NCBI GenBank assembly: GCA_964368605.1
Contig: CAYJBP010000004.1
Span: forward strand, 1 to 47,633
DNA: 47,633 nucleotides
DNA from: CAYJBP01 sp964368605
Lineage (GTDB): Bacteria > Bacillota > Dehalobacteriia > UBA4068
Direction: 5' to 3'
The notes beneath the pieces are model-generated. The model was not told the origin of the DNA. It ran no database searches and saw nothing but the letters and a program-made list of their open reading frames with translations. Positions 15,214-25,035 of the stretch are shown piece after piece (position 1 is the stretch's first letter; every line of letters starts with the position of its first letter). The translations under genes were made by a program, and so were the position numbers.

Positions 15214-16986
15214 TTATTCCCCTTCATAATGACCTAAACTTACCTCACCTTCTACCAGGCGGAATGTTCCCCTGGGCGTAGGCATAACCACTTTGTGATA
15301 GGCCGAAGCAATAGCAATTTTTACCCCCGGATGAATCATTTCTACAACATTAATTCTGCCCATTGCCGCTTCTTGCAATTCCAAGTTAAGAATACCCACT
15401 TCTTCATTGTATTCATTTAAAAGGCGTAGATTATGATCCAAGTTAATCATAATAACCTGATTTTTATTGGCTTGTTCTTCGGTTAATTCCGGCATACGCG
15501 CAAAATATTCTTTAATTGTGGTTAATTTTTCGATATCTTTATTTAATTCACGCAGTAAATCATATAACTGATGCAAACGATTGCGCTTTTTAGGAATCAT
15601 CCCTACCCCAACCTCGGTAGCGGCTTCGGCTATCGAACCGATTGTTTTAGCACAAATAGTATGGGCAGCCATGGCTCGCCCCCCCACTATGCTGGAGTTT
15701 TTACCTTTAAGGATAATATGATTGCCTGCCTCTAAATTACTATGGGCCACGGTATTGGCCGTAATTGAGCCATCGGCAATTATGGTGGCTCTTTCGATAT
15801 AGCCGGCAAACACATTACCTGCCGCCTCCACAAGGCCTTTATTTAGGCCTTGAATACCACGGCGTAAAACAATATCACCACCGGAGATAATGGTGGCACT
15901 TTCCACCACACCGCCGATTTCGATATTACCGCTAGCTTTGATAACCATACCCGGCAGCACATTACCGGCAATTAATATGCTGCCATCAAAATCGATATTG
16001 CCGGTTGATAAATCGGCATTGCCACGCAAAGTATGTACATCAGAAACACTAATTGTATTATTAGCATAAACAATCATGCCATTAAGCTCGGCATATAATT
16101 CTGTTTCGGCTTCATTAACATAAATGTTTTTGCCCTTGGGAAACTTAACATCTTTACCGGGATTAGCCTTAATTTCCTGCCCTTTAATTGTTTTGCCGGC
16201 TAAACCTAAGGTAGCCAACTTACGGCTAATTAATAATTGGCCGGCCTTAACATTTTCGAATAAATCCAATTCCCGATAATGAACTATACCCTTATCATCA
16301 ATTTTGGGTTTGCCCTTTTTTTCTAAATCGACATGATAGGTTAAGTAGCCGTTTTTGCCATGGATGGGTGGCTGCGATTTAGCAATTAAGTAGCGCTTAT
16401 AAGGCTGTTTTTCTTTGATAAAATTGCGCAAGGCCAATTCTAAAAGGCCGGAAACAATACCCCTTTCGGCCAATTTGGCAATCAGCAAATCATAATCGAG
16501 GGCTTTACCGCCAAAATCGCCGGCTAAAAAGTAAATAAATCCTTCTTCATCTTTATTATCTACTACTAAATCAAAATCCTCGTCAAGAATAATTTCATCT
16601 TGGGGTGGGGCTATTATTTCTCTGCCCCAACCGTGACTAATAATATTATCAACTTTACTTTGATTTAAGTCATTGATATTTTTGCGCACAATGTATTGGC
16701 TTAGCTTTTCATCAAGATAGCGGCTGCCATTGCCAATGGGGGCAAATAATTCTAAAACTACCCCTTCTTCGGTATACCTTAGATCAAAAAAGCCATCAAT
16801 ATCTTTAATCGATTCCAGGCCATCTCGCCCCGGTTTAATGGCCAGCAAGGTAATAGTTTTAACCATCGGGGTGGGCTTAACCTCGAAGAATAAAGAGCTG
16901 GCTTCTACCCCAAAATGGCTGGTTGCTGCAGCAATGCAGTTTTCCTGGCTATCTGCTATAAAGTATTTGGCCTTTACCTTTTTCAT
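15214..16986 (-). CDS. FapA-family (DUF342) flagellar assembly protein A
   Basis: 590 aa. The DUF342/FapA family has a right-handed beta-helix core, visible here as runs of short hydrophobic repeats (DGSILIAGNVLPGMVIKASGNIEIGGVVESATIISGGDIVLRRGIQG). A C-terminal coiled coil (RLHQLYDLLRELNKDIEKL) and a final beta segment follow. It is common downstream of fliA in Bacillota flagellar operons; a role in polymer or surface-linked assembly is proposed for the family but not settled. I use the ATG at 16986, 5 bp after AGGGGGAG, rather than an upstream ATG at 17019. Confidence 0.82.
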   Translation of the reverse strand: MKKVKAKYFIADSQENCIAAATSHFGVEASSLFFEVKPTPMVKTITLLAIKPGRDGLESIKDIDGFFDLRYTEEGVVLELFAPIGNGSRYLDEKLSQYIVRKNINDLNQSKVDNIISHGWGREIIAPPQDEIILDEDFDLVVDNKDEEGFIYFLAGDFGGKALDYDLLIAKLAERGIVSGLLELALRNFIKEKQPYKRYLIAKSQPPIHGKNGYLTYHVDLEKKGKPKIDDKGIVHYRELDLFENVKAGQLLISRKLATLGLAGKTIKGQEIKANPGKDVKFPKGKNIYVNEAETELYAELNGMIVYANNTISVSDVHTLRGNADLSTGNIDFDGSILIAGNVLPGMVIKASGNIEIGGVVESATIISGGDIVLRRGIQGLNKGLVEAAGNVFAGYIERATIIADGSITANTVAHSNLEAGNHIILKGKNSSIVGGRAMAAHTICAKTIGSIAEAATEVGVGMIPKKRNRLHQLYDLLRELNKDIEKLTTIKEYFARMPELTEEQANKNQVIMINLDHNLRLLNEYNEEVGILNLELQEAAMGRINVVEMIHPGVKIAIASAYHKVVMPTPRGTFRLVEGEVSLGHYEGE

Positions 16987-17021
16987 AAAGCTCCCCCTAA
17001 AATCATATTTTAATCTCAATC

Positions 17022-17786
17022 TTATACTATATCTTTTAATTTGATGCGCATTTTTAAAAGTACCCGTGAATGGATTTGCGAAATCCTTGATTCGGAAACT
17101 TCTAAAATTTCGGCAATCTCTTTAAACATTAATTCTTCATAATAGTAAAGGCTGATAACTAATTTTTCTTTTTCGGGCAATTCTTCGATAACTTCGGCTA
17201 GGACTTTAGCTATCTCTTGCTTTAAAACTTCCTGCTCAGGGGTTTTTATGCTATCACTACTAATTACAGAGCCCATGCTTTGGCCATTATTATTATTATC
17301 CTCAAAATATAATAGGTTAAAAGCATGGTTTTTTAATAAAACCTTACGAACATCATTAATATTAACACCTAAATTAGCAGCTACTTGTTGATCGGTAGGT
17401 GCTACACCAAACTTATTTTCATGTTGAGAATATACATCGGCGATGGCATTTATCTTTTTGCGCAAGCTGGATGGAGCCCAATCCTGATCACGCATATAGT
17501 CCAAAATTTCGCCTCTAATTCTGGTAACAGCATAGGTTTCGAATTTAACTTTATGGCTTAAATCAAATTTTTCCACAGCATCGATTAAACCAATTGCGCC
17601 ACAATTGATTAAGTCATCGTATTCATTAAAATTATTATAACGAGGCATCATCCGCCAAACCAGCTTTTTAACCATACTAAGATAATGGACAATCAGCGCA
17701 TCTTTGGCGGCCAAATCATTATTCAATTTGTAGTTTAACCATAATTGATCTAAATCTTTTTGCTGCTGCTCGCTCAAAATGCTCAC
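17022..17786 (-). CDS. fliA: RNA polymerase sigma-28 (FliA/SigD/WhiG family)
   Basis: 254 aa. Sigma factor for late flagellar, chemotaxis and filament genes. Region 2 is clear (MVKKLVWRMMPRYNNFNEYDDLINCGAIGLIDAVEKFDLSHKVKFETYAVTRIRGEILDYMRDQDWAPSSLRKK). Region 3 follows, and region 4 has a helix-turn-helix (ISLYYYEELMFKEIAEILEVSESRISQIHSR). The initial GTG at 17786 is only 1 bp from AGGGG; a TTG at 17777 lies 10 bp from it and may be the true start. Its antagonist FlgM is at 4314-4619. Candidate target promoters lie upstream of fliD. Confidence 0.93.
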   Translation of the reverse strand: MSILSEQQQKDLDQLWLNYKLNNDLAAKDALIVHYLSMVKKLVWRMMPRYNNFNEYDDLINCGAIGLIDAVEKFDLSHKVKFETYAVTRIRGEILDYMRDQDWAPSSLRKKINAIADVYSQHENKFGVAPTDQQVAANLGVNINDVRKVLLKNHAFNLLYFEDNNNNGQSMGSVISSDSIKTPEQEVLKQEIAKVLAEVIEELPEKEKLVISLYYYEELMFKEIAEILEVSESRISQIHSRVLLKMRIKLKDIV

Positions 17787-17807
17787 GCCCCTATCTGTAT
17801 ATACTGA

Positions 17808-18500
17808 TTATCGGGAATCGTCACGCAGCATTTGCTGCTGCCAGCGTAATATAAACTTAGATATAAAGCGCCTATCATCCTCGCCATAAGGCGGAAATTC
17901 TATGCCCAAGCGATACCTTTTGGTAGTTAAATCTTGGTTTTCTACCTGGCGTACTATGCCTAATAAATCAAATTGTGCTTTTTGATCAGGCCCTGTAGGT
18001 AGGCTTAGAATAACATGTAATTTATCACCATGCTCATAATTTTTTTGCGAATTAAATGATATACCTGTTTCGCTAAGATTATTAGTTAAAACTTCTTCCC
18101 AAGGGGTAGGGTCGTCGGCCATTTCCTGCTCGGTAGGAGGGAAAGGCCCCCCGATAAAGGGGCGTGCCTTAATATTTAAATTTATGCGCAGGCGATAAGA
18201 ATTACGCCTTTGCTGTTTGCGTGGTTCCGATACTCGTTCTAAAGCCATTAAACGCAAATTGCCCTCGACTAAAATTTCGTCAACTAAGCAATCTACCGAA
18301 AAACGGCCATTATCACGATAATAAAAAACGGTAACTTTTTGTTTAAGTTTTAAAATAATCGGTACACTACGAAATAATGGCACCGAGGCGATTAAAATAC
18401 CATCTTCGGTAATATCCTCAATCATGGTTGGAAAAACTCTGCCGCCGGAAACAGAAATACCTATTTTATCACCAATTTTTAAAACCTCTTTTTTTGCCAT
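17808..18500 (-). CDS. PilZ-domain flagellar brake protein (YcgR/YpfB-like)
   Basis: 230 aa. An N-terminal YcgR-type beta-barrel is followed by a PilZ domain. The c-di-GMP-binding signature is visible: an Arg-rich RKQQRRNSYRLR (RxxxR) and, about 50 residues later, NLSETGISF (N/DxSxxG). Such proteins slow or stop the flagellar motor when c-di-GMP is high. The start is ATG 18500; an in-frame GTG at 18512 is an alternative. It sits between flhG and fliA in the same operon. Confidence 0.85.
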   Translation of the reverse strand: MAKKEVLKIGDKIGISVSGGRVFPTMIEDITEDGILIASVPLFRSVPIILKLKQKVTVFYYRDNGRFSVDCLVDEILVEGNLRLMALERVSEPRKQQRRNSYRLRINLNIKARPFIGGPFPPTEQEMADDPTPWEEVLTNNLSETGISFNSQKNYEHGDKLHVILSLPTGPDQKAQFDLLGIVRQVENQDLTTKRYRLGIEFPPYGEDDRRFISKFILRWQQQMLRDDSR

Positions 18501-18540
18501 ATTATCCACCACTTTATAATTTATTTAAGTATATCTAAAA

Positions 18541-19413
18541 TTATCTAACCAAACGCGAGAAAAATCTAGCTAAGGGACTATGTTCATTTACCTGATTAGG
18601 TAATTCAGCCAAATTTTGAGCAATATTCATAAAACTGCGCCCGGAAAGGCTTTTAGGCTGACCAATCAAAATCGGATTTTGGGTTTTAATAGCCTGCCCG
18701 ATATCCTTATGATATAGTATACTGCCTAAAGGGTGAATTTGTACATTCAAATATTTCGACGTAATGCGCATAAAGCTTTCGGTAGCATTTTCGGCCTCTT
18801 TTTGGTTTTCGGCCTTATTCATAATTAGGCTAACAGGCGGCATTAATGGCTTGGCATTAATAGTTTTTAGCAGGGCATATGCATCTAAAATTGCAGTAGG
18901 CTCGGGCGTGGTTACAATAATGGTTTCGGTAGATGCTTGCATTAATTGCAAAACCGTATCATTAACCCCGGCACCGGAATCGATAAGAATAATATCGATT
19001 TTTTGCTTAAACAGTTGCAAATCCCCTAAAATTGTAGCCAATTTGCTATCATCTAAATTTAATAATTGATTGATACCGGATCCGCCGGAAATAAAATTAA
19101 CACCGCCAATTCCCTCTTGGATGATATCAATCAGCTTTTTTTCACGGTTTAAAACATGACTTAAATTATAGCGTGCCGGTTCGCCCAGCATCACATCGAT
19201 ATTAGCCAGGCCAAAATCGGCATCAATAATCAGCACCTTAAACCCTAATTTGTTTAAAGCAATGGCTAAATTTACCGTAGTTACCGATTTGCCTACACCA
19301 CCTTTACCGCTGGCAATGGTGATAATCTTCATCGCCCTTTCCTTAGGTGGATTATGGGCGGCAAGCTCGGCCTTATGAACAATTTCTCTTAAATTTTGTG
19401 CTTGATCCGCCAT
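18541..19413 (-). CDS. flhG: Flagellum site-determining ATPase FlhG (MinD-like, YlxH)
   Basis: 290 aa. MinD/ParA-type ATPase with the deviant Walker A KGGVGKS (about residues 36-42), LIIDADFGLANIDVMLG, and the switch IDSGAGVND. FlhG stimulates the GTPase FlhF through an N-terminal activator helix (QAQNLREIV, residues 4-12) and controls flagellar number and position. ATG 19413 follows GGAG with 7-bp spacing and lies one base after the flhF stop. An upstream in-frame ATG at 19458 would overlap flhF heavily and lacks a ribosome site. Confidence 0.92.
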   Translation of the reverse strand: MADQAQNLREIVHKAELAAHNPPKERAMKIITIASGKGGVGKSVTTVNLAIALNKLGFKVLIIDADFGLANIDVMLGEPARYNLSHVLNREKKLIDIIQEGIGGVNFISGGSGINQLLNLDDSKLATILGDLQLFKQKIDIILIDSGAGVNDTVLQLMQASTETIIVTTPEPTAILDAYALLKTINAKPLMPPVSLIMNKAENQKEAENATESFMRITSKYLNVQIHPLGSILYHKDIGQAIKTQNPILIGQPKSLSGRSFMNIAQNLAELPNQVNEHSPLARFFSRLVR

Positions 19414-19414
19414 A

Positions 19415-20743
19415 TTAATGCTCCAGTATTTTCTTTGCCAAATCATTGGCATCTGCAATTTCTAAATCATCGGGCACATTCTGGCCTGTGGTTATATAGG
19501 CCAAAGGCTTTTTTGCATAATGACAAATATTTAAAATTGTGCCTCGGTAGCTGGTTTCATCCAGCTTGGTTAATAATAATTTATAGTCGCCGACAAAATC
19601 ATAAGTATCGATAATTTCTAAAATCGAATTATAGGCCGTGGTTATCGAAATGCAAAGCAAAACTTCTTCCGGGGCAGCCAGCTCTAAAATCTGGGTTACA
19701 TCTTCAATATGCTGGCTATCGCCGGGGCTTTTGCCGGCGGTATCGATAAAAATAATATCACAATCGGCCATAGTTTCTAAAACTTCGCTTAATTCTTCCA
19801 TCCGATAAGCAATGCCTAAGGGGATATCCAAAATATCGGCATAGGTTTTTAGCTGCTCATGGGCGGCGATGCGGTAGGTATCGGTATTAATAACGCCTAC
19901 CTTGCATTTATCATGAATAGCAAATTGCGAGGCCAATTTAACCAAGGTAGTGGTTTTGCCCACCCCGGTAGGCCCTAAAAGCAAAACAATTTTTTGCTTA
20001 TACTTTTTAAGGGCAATGGGCTGAATTTGCGATAATTCTTCGCTGATTAAATTACTCAAAATCTCCCTAGCTTGGGAATCTTTGCCATTTTTTAGGATAG
20101 TTTCTGTTTGACGGCATAAGGATAGCGCCAAATCATCCAGCACCAAGTTTTCTACTAATTTGATATATAAATCTTCTACTTCCGGCAAAAAATCATAGCT
20201 GATATCGCGCTTAATATGGCTAAACTTCTTCATAAAATCATTAAGCACATGATCTAAATTATCGATGCGGGTATCGATTTCATCCAGTTTATTATGGCTT
20301 AAGGCCTTGCCGATATAATCGGCTTTTTTTTGGGCACTGGCCAACTCTTTTTGGGGTTGCGCCGGCTCGGCCAAAAGCTTTTCGCTTAAGGCAATAATAT
20401 CGGTTTCGCTAACTTTGGGCTCGGCAATTTTAGGCTCTTGATACTTTTGGCCATTTAGTGTAGCGACAAAAGATTGGGGCTGCTCATTTTCATAGATTAA
20501 TTGCTGACCATGATAAGCCAAATCGGCATAGGCCGAAGTGGGCGGCAGGGTGCGGCGCTCGGCCGCGCTTTTACGGGGCTCATAGGCCACCATAACCTCC
20601 ACAATCGGCTTTTGGAATAGGTTTTTTACGCCACGCTTTTTTACTTTGCGGCTATTCAAAATAACTGCATCGGCACCCAATTCCTTAACAATATCATCCA
20701 TTGCAGTTCGCATATCTTTGGCTTCGTACTTTTTTACCAGCAT
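19415..20743 (-). CDS. flhF: Flagellar biosynthesis SRP-family GTPase FlhF
   Basis: 442 aa. SRP-type GTPase that, with FlhG, sets the flagellum assembly site. N-terminal B domain MLVKKYEAKDMRTAMDDIVKELGADAVILNSRKVKKRG, a middle linker, then the NG domain with P-loop GPTGVGKTTTLVKLA, NTDTYRIAAHEQLKTYADILDIPLGI, IFIDTAGKSP and LLLTKLDET. The ATG at 20743 gives the standard start and has AGGTGG 8 bp upstream; an in-frame GTG at 20755 lies within that site. Confidence 0.95.
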   Translation of the reverse strand: MLVKKYEAKDMRTAMDDIVKELGADAVILNSRKVKKRGVKNLFQKPIVEVMVAYEPRKSAAERRTLPPTSAYADLAYHGQQLIYENEQPQSFVATLNGQKYQEPKIAEPKVSETDIIALSEKLLAEPAQPQKELASAQKKADYIGKALSHNKLDEIDTRIDNLDHVLNDFMKKFSHIKRDISYDFLPEVEDLYIKLVENLVLDDLALSLCRQTETILKNGKDSQAREILSNLISEELSQIQPIALKKYKQKIVLLLGPTGVGKTTTLVKLASQFAIHDKCKVGVINTDTYRIAAHEQLKTYADILDIPLGIAYRMEELSEVLETMADCDIIFIDTAGKSPGDSQHIEDVTQILELAAPEEVLLCISITTAYNSILEIIDTYDFVGDYKLLLTKLDETSYRGTILNICHYAKKPLAYITTGQNVPDDLEIADANDLAKKILEH

Positions 20744-20758
20744 CGTAATCACCACCTT

Positions 20759-22798
20759 TTAGGATAAGCGTAAAACGCCTTCGGAATAAACTTCTACGCT
20801 TTGTTCGATTTCATTATAAGATAGAACAATTAAATCGGCCGAAATCTGCTCAGAAATCTTTCTAAACTGACGCCTTACCAAAGGCGAAGTTAAAATTAAA
20901 GGGATATTACCCAAATTACGAACCCTTTCGACCAAAACCCGTAAATTATCAAAAATCACTTTTAACTGAGCCGGGTCTAGGGCTAAATAAGCGCCATGCT
21001 CGGTTTGTTTGGTATGTTCGGCAATTAGTTGCTCTAAGGCCGGATCAAGGGTGATAACATGGGCTTTATCATCCACAATAAAACGCTTAGATATCATCCT
21101 CCTTAAGGCTTGACGCACATATTCGCTTAATAAATCCGGATCATGAGTAATGCCGCCATAATCGCTCAAAGTTTCGATAATTGTGGCCATATCCCTAATC
21201 GGGATATTTTCCCTTAGCAAATTAGCAAGCACCTTTTGTACTTCGCCCAAGGAGAAAATCTTGGGGATAACCTCGTCGACCAAGGCCGGTTGCTGACGTT
21301 TTAGGTTTTCGATTAGGGTTTGTACCTGCTGCCTATTTAATAGCTCATGCGAATGACGCTTAACAATTTCGGTTAAATGGGTGGCAATTACCGAAGGCGG
21401 ATCAATTGTAGAATAGCCGGCAATTTCGGCATTTTCCCGTTCTTCTTTATCAATCCATAAAGCCGGTAGGCCAAAGGTAGGCTCTACCGTTTCGATACCA
21501 TAAATTTCCTCATCCGGCTCACCTGTTGCTAAAGCCAATAAATGATCGGCCATAACCTCGCCGCGGGCAACCTCTACCCCTTTAATCTTGATTACATAGG
21601 TATTATTACCCAACTGAATATTATCCCTCAGGCGAATAGATGGCACAATAACCCCTAAATCCAGGGCGCATTGCCGCCTAATCATCACTACCCTATCTAA
21701 AAGGTCGCCGCCTTGGCTAACATCTACCATCGGTACTATGCCATAGCCAAATTCCAGCTCGATGGGATCTACCTGTAAAAGAGCAGTAACATTTTCCGGC
21801 TTGCGCTTTTCCTTGGCCATTTGCTCGGCCTCGTCTACCTGTTCTTCTTCCTCGGGCACCATTAGGCTTTGGCGACGCATATTACCCACAACAATCAAGA
21901 TAATAGCCAATAACCACATAATAGGCTTAGGAAAACCGGGAATAAAACTTAAGGCAAAAACCAAAAGGCCGCTAATCAAAATAACATTAGGATAAGCCCC
22001 CAATTGACGACCGGCTTCTTCACCAAAACTTTCCTGATTACCGCCGGAACGGGTTACAATAATACCCGAAGCAGTAGATACTAACAAAGCAGGTATTTGG
22101 CTAACCAAGCCATCGCCTACTGTAGCTAGGGTGTAGATGGTAACAACCTCGCCAATCGGCACATCTAGGGTTAAAACGCCGATAATCAAACCACCAATAA
22201 TATTGATGGCGGTAATAATAATACCAACAATGGCATCACCTTTAACAAACTTAGAAGCACCGTCCATGGCGCCGTGGAAATCGGCTTCTTTTTGAATGGT
22301 TTCGCGCCTTTCGCGGGCGGCAATTTCGTCGATTACGCCGGTATTAAGGTCGGCATCGATGGCCATTTGCTTACCGGGCATGGCATCTAAGGTAAAACGA
22401 GCCGAAACCTCGGCTACCCTTTCGGCACCTTTGGTAATAACCATAAACTGAATGATAATAATGATTAGGAAAATAATTAAACCAACCACTAAATTATCGC
22501 CAATAACTACCGAGCCAAAAGTTTCAATAACTTCCCCGGCCTCGCCTTCATTGCCCAAAATTAATTTAGTGGAAGATAGGTTTAGCGCTAATCTAAATAA
22601 GGTAATAATCAGCAATAAAGTGGGAAATACCGAAAATTGCAAAGGATTAATAATATATAAAGACATCATCAATACAAATAAGGATAAAGTGATATTGATG
22701 ATTAGCATTACATCCATCAAAAAAGTATTAAGAGGAAAAATAATCAGCATTACTACCGCCAAAACGGCAATGGCTATCCAGGCTTCCCTAAGCTTCAT
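20759..22798 (-). CDS. flhA: Flagellar export gate protein FlhA
   Basis: 679 aa, full length. FlhA is the large ion-coupled export gate subunit. The N-terminal half has about eight membrane helices and the conserved FHIPEP-type cytoplasmic loop (SARFTLDAMPGKQMAIDADLNTGVIDEIAARERR...EADFHGAMDGASKFVKGDAI). The C-terminal half is the cytoplasmic substrate-docking domain. It begins at an ATG overlapping the flhB stop (ATGA) with GAGGAGG upstream. Confidence 0.97.
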   Translation of the reverse strand: MKLREAWIAIAVLAVVMLIIFPLNTFLMDVMLIINITLSLFVLMMSLYIINPLQFSVFPTLLLIITLFRLALNLSSTKLILGNEGEAGEVIETFGSVVIGDNLVVGLIIFLIIIIIQFMVITKGAERVAEVSARFTLDAMPGKQMAIDADLNTGVIDEIAARERRETIQKEADFHGAMDGASKFVKGDAIVGIIITAINIIGGLIIGVLTLDVPIGEVVTIYTLATVGDGLVSQIPALLVSTASGIIVTRSGGNQESFGEEAGRQLGAYPNVILISGLLVFALSFIPGFPKPIMWLLAIILIVVGNMRRQSLMVPEEEEQVDEAEQMAKEKRKPENVTALLQVDPIELEFGYGIVPMVDVSQGGDLLDRVVMIRRQCALDLGVIVPSIRLRDNIQLGNNTYVIKIKGVEVARGEVMADHLLALATGEPDEEIYGIETVEPTFGLPALWIDKEERENAEIAGYSTIDPPSVIATHLTEIVKRHSHELLNRQQVQTLIENLKRQQPALVDEVIPKIFSLGEVQKVLANLLRENIPIRDMATIIETLSDYGGITHDPDLLSEYVRQALRRMISKRFIVDDKAHVITLDPALEQLIAEHTKQTEHGAYLALDPAQLKVIFDNLRVLVERVRNLGNIPLILTSPLVRRQFRKISEQISADLIVLSYNEIEQSVEVYSEGVLRLS

Positions 22799-23889
22799 CT
22801 TTTTCCTCCTCTGATATTATTTTTAAGTCGATATACATAAACCAATACATCGGCCACGGCTTGATATAAATCCGGCGGCACCTGATCTCCTATTTCGCAA
22901 AATTGGTATAAGGAACGGGCTAACTCTTTATTTTCGACAATTTCTATGCTATTTTCCTGCGCGGCTTCCTTAATTTTTCTGGCCAAAAAATCTTGGCCCT
23001 TAGCCAAAACGATGGGAGCTGCGGCAATAGCTAAATCATATTTTAAAGCAATCGCATAATGGGTAGGGTTAGTGATAACTACATCAGCCTGAGGCACTTG
23101 CTCCATCATACGCATCGCACTCATTTGCATTTGTTTTTGACGAATTTTACCCTTAATTTTAGGATCGCCCTCTTGCTGCTTAAATTCATCTTTTACTTCT
23201 TGCTTGGTCATTTTTAAATCTTTTTCGAATTGCCACCATTGATATAAATAATCAAATAAAGCAATAATAGCCAGTACAAAGGACATTTGAATGGCAATTA
23301 TAAAAATGCGCTCCATAAAACCGATAATAATTTCGCGCAAATCGCCGCTCATAATCCAAGGGTAAATCGTGATAATTTCCTGATATTCGCGATAAAGGAT
23401 ATAGCCTAAGGCAATAACTTTAATTAAGGATTTGATTAATTCCGATAAACCTTTAAGCGAAAACAATTTTTTAAAGCCGCTAATCGGATTTATTTTGCTT
23501 AAAGACGGGATTATGGGCTTGGTAGTAAATAAAAAACGCACCTGCGCCACATTAATGGCCAGCCCTGATAAAAAAGCACATAATAGAATTGGCAAAATAA
23601 TCGGGGCAACTAATTGCAAAACTTGCAGATAAACGGTGGTTAAAAGCGGGGCATCCCAAACGGTGGTAGAGCTTAAAGTAGCAACCGAGCCTAAAGCAGT
23701 ACCCATCATTTCGGCTAAGCCGCTAATATATTGCTCAAAAAACAAATACATAAAGCCAAAAATTACCAAAGAGCAAAAAGCCGTATTAACCTCGATGCTT
23801 TTTAAAACCTGGCCACGATTACGAGCATCGCGCCGTTTTTTCGCTGTGGCCTTTTCTGTTTTTTCGCCGCTGCCGCCTTGTGGACTCAT
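22795..23889 (-). CDS. flhB: Flagellar export protein FlhB
   Basis: 364 aa. Four membrane helices followed by a cytoplasmic domain with the autocleavage motif NPTHYAIALKY (about residue 272), which controls the switch from rod/hook to filament export. An N-terminal KTEKATAKKRRDARNRGQV is typical. It overlaps fliR by 4 bp and flhA by 4 bp, so translation is coupled. Confidence 0.96.
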   Translation of the reverse strand: MSPQGGSGEKTEKATAKKRRDARNRGQVLKSIEVNTAFCSLVIFGFMYLFFEQYISGLAEMMGTALGSVATLSSTTVWDAPLLTTVYLQVLQLVAPIILPILLCAFLSGLAINVAQVRFLFTTKPIIPSLSKINPISGFKKLFSLKGLSELIKSLIKVIALGYILYREYQEIITIYPWIMSGDLREIIIGFMERIFIIAIQMSFVLAIIALFDYLYQWWQFEKDLKMTKQEVKDEFKQQEGDPKIKGKIRQKQMQMSAMRMMEQVPQADVVITNPTHYAIALKYDLAIAAAPIVLAKGQDFLARKIKEAAQENSIEIVENKELARSLYQFCEIGDQVPPDLYQAVADVLVYVYRLKNNIRGGKR

Positions 23890-24680
23890 ACACTCACCCT
23901 AAATGTTGCAAACATCTTTTCTATCGATTCGAATAAATGGCTGAATATTGTATCGGAAAAGCTCATAAACGAGGGGATTAATAAGATTACCACCATAAAA
24001 CCTAAGATAATTTTCATCGGTATGCCTACCACAAACATATTCATTTGCGGCACCGAGCGCATTAATACCCCAAAGCAAAACTCCAAGGTTAAACCGGAGG
24101 CCACAACCGGCAAAGCAACCATTACCCCCAGCACAAAGGACAAAATAAACACTTCTAAAGCAACCAGGCCTATAGCTGGGCTAATTGCTATATTACCAAC
24201 CGGTATAGCCGTTATGGTAATATCTAAAATATCGATTAATCTTAAATGGCCATCGACCAAAAAGAAAGTTAAAATCAAAATAATATTAAGTAAATTACCC
24301 ATCATCGGGATTTGAGTATTATTTTGGGCATCAAAAACATTAACAATACCAAAACCAATTTGCATATCAATCATTTCGCCGGCGGTATAGGCCGTTAATG
24401 ATAAAAACAAATTAGTAACAAAGGCCAGTGCCATGCCCAAAACTAATTCGGCAGCAATTAAAAGAAAAAATCCAAATAAAGTAGCATATGCAATATTAGT
24501 ATTAATTGGCCGATACATAAAAAACAAAACTGTAATAAAAAAAATTAGGCCAATTTTAAACATATCGGGAATATTTGTACGCCCAAATATTGGCGAGGGG
24601 AATACTAAGCCCCCTACCCTAAACAGTAATAGTATAAAATAATCGGCATTGGCCAAGATATTATTAACGGTATCAGTCAT
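23886..24680 (-). CDS. fliR: Flagellar export membrane protein FliR
   Basis: 264 aa, with five or six hydrophobic segments. The family pattern includes FRVGGLVFPSPIFG near the start and LTAYTAGEMIDMQIGFGIVNVFDAQNNTQIP in the middle. FliR joins FliP and FliQ in the helical export core. I choose ATG 24680 (MTDTVNNIL); the ribosome site there is weak, and an upstream TTG at 24713 would overlap fliQ. It ends overlapping flhB (ATGA). Confidence 0.92.
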   Translation of the reverse strand: MTDTVNNILANADYFILLLFRVGGLVFPSPIFGRTNIPDMFKIGLIFFITVLFFMYRPINTNIAYATLFGFFLLIAAELVLGMALAFVTNLFLSLTAYTAGEMIDMQIGFGIVNVFDAQNNTQIPMMGNLLNIILILTFFLVDGHLRLIDILDITITAIPVGNIAISPAIGLVALEVFILSFVLGVMVALPVVASGLTLEFCFGVLMRSVPQMNMFVVGIPMKIILGFMVVILLIPSFMSFSDTIFSHLFESIEKMFATFRVSV

Positions 24681-24687
24681 AGGCAGC

Positions 24688-24954
24688 CTATAAAAATGAA
24701 TTAACAGAATCAAAAAGGCGCAAGGTAAATTCGGAAATTGTGGTTAGAATAAAAGAACCAAATATAACAACCGCCATTAAAATAGCAATAATTTTGGGGA
24801 TAAAAGCCAAAGTTTGCTCATTAATTTGAGTAGTAGCCTGAAAGATAGATACCAATAAGCCCACAATTAAACCAACAGCCAACATGGGCAAGGAACAAAT
24901 AAGCACTGTCCAGATAGCATCTTGCATAATAGTTAGGATTTGATCATGGCTCAT
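24688..24954 (-). CDS. fliQ: Flagellar export membrane protein FliQ
   Basis: 88 aa with two transmembrane helices. The SIFQATTQINEQTLAFIPKIIAI motif is diagnostic. FliQ surrounds FliP and FliR in the export gate. ATG 24954 has AAAGGAGA 6 bp upstream; longer in-frame starts lack one. The spacer to fliP (81 bp) contains a strong hairpin, unusual in an otherwise compact operon. Confidence 0.95.
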   Translation of the reverse strand: MSHDQILTIMQDAIWTVLICSLPMLAVGLIVGLLVSIFQATTQINEQTLAFIPKIIAILMAVVIFGSFILTTISEFTLRLFDSVNSFL

Positions 24955-24998
24955 TTTGGTTCTCCTTTCTTGGCAGGTATTGCATAAATTTGTGCTTA

Positions 24999-25030
24999 GC
25001 CACAAGCATTAATTGCTTAATACTCGTGGC
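24999..25030 (-). promoter_or_regulatory. Stem-loop with a GNRA-type loop between fliP and fliQ
   Basis: On the minus-strand transcript, a 14-bp stem (two G-U pairs; outer GCCAC/GTGGC, inner ATTAA/TTAAT) closes a GCAA tetraloop. No U tract follows, so it is unlikely to be a full terminator. It may be an mRNA processing or stability element that sets fliP and fliQ output apart. Function is inferred. Confidence 0.5.
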
Positions 25031-25035
25031 CAAAT

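Noticed and set aside
22452..22814. 120-codon ORF on the plus strand opposite flhA
   Set aside because: Antisense shadow of membrane-helix codons in flhA; it is low complexity with no family resemblance.
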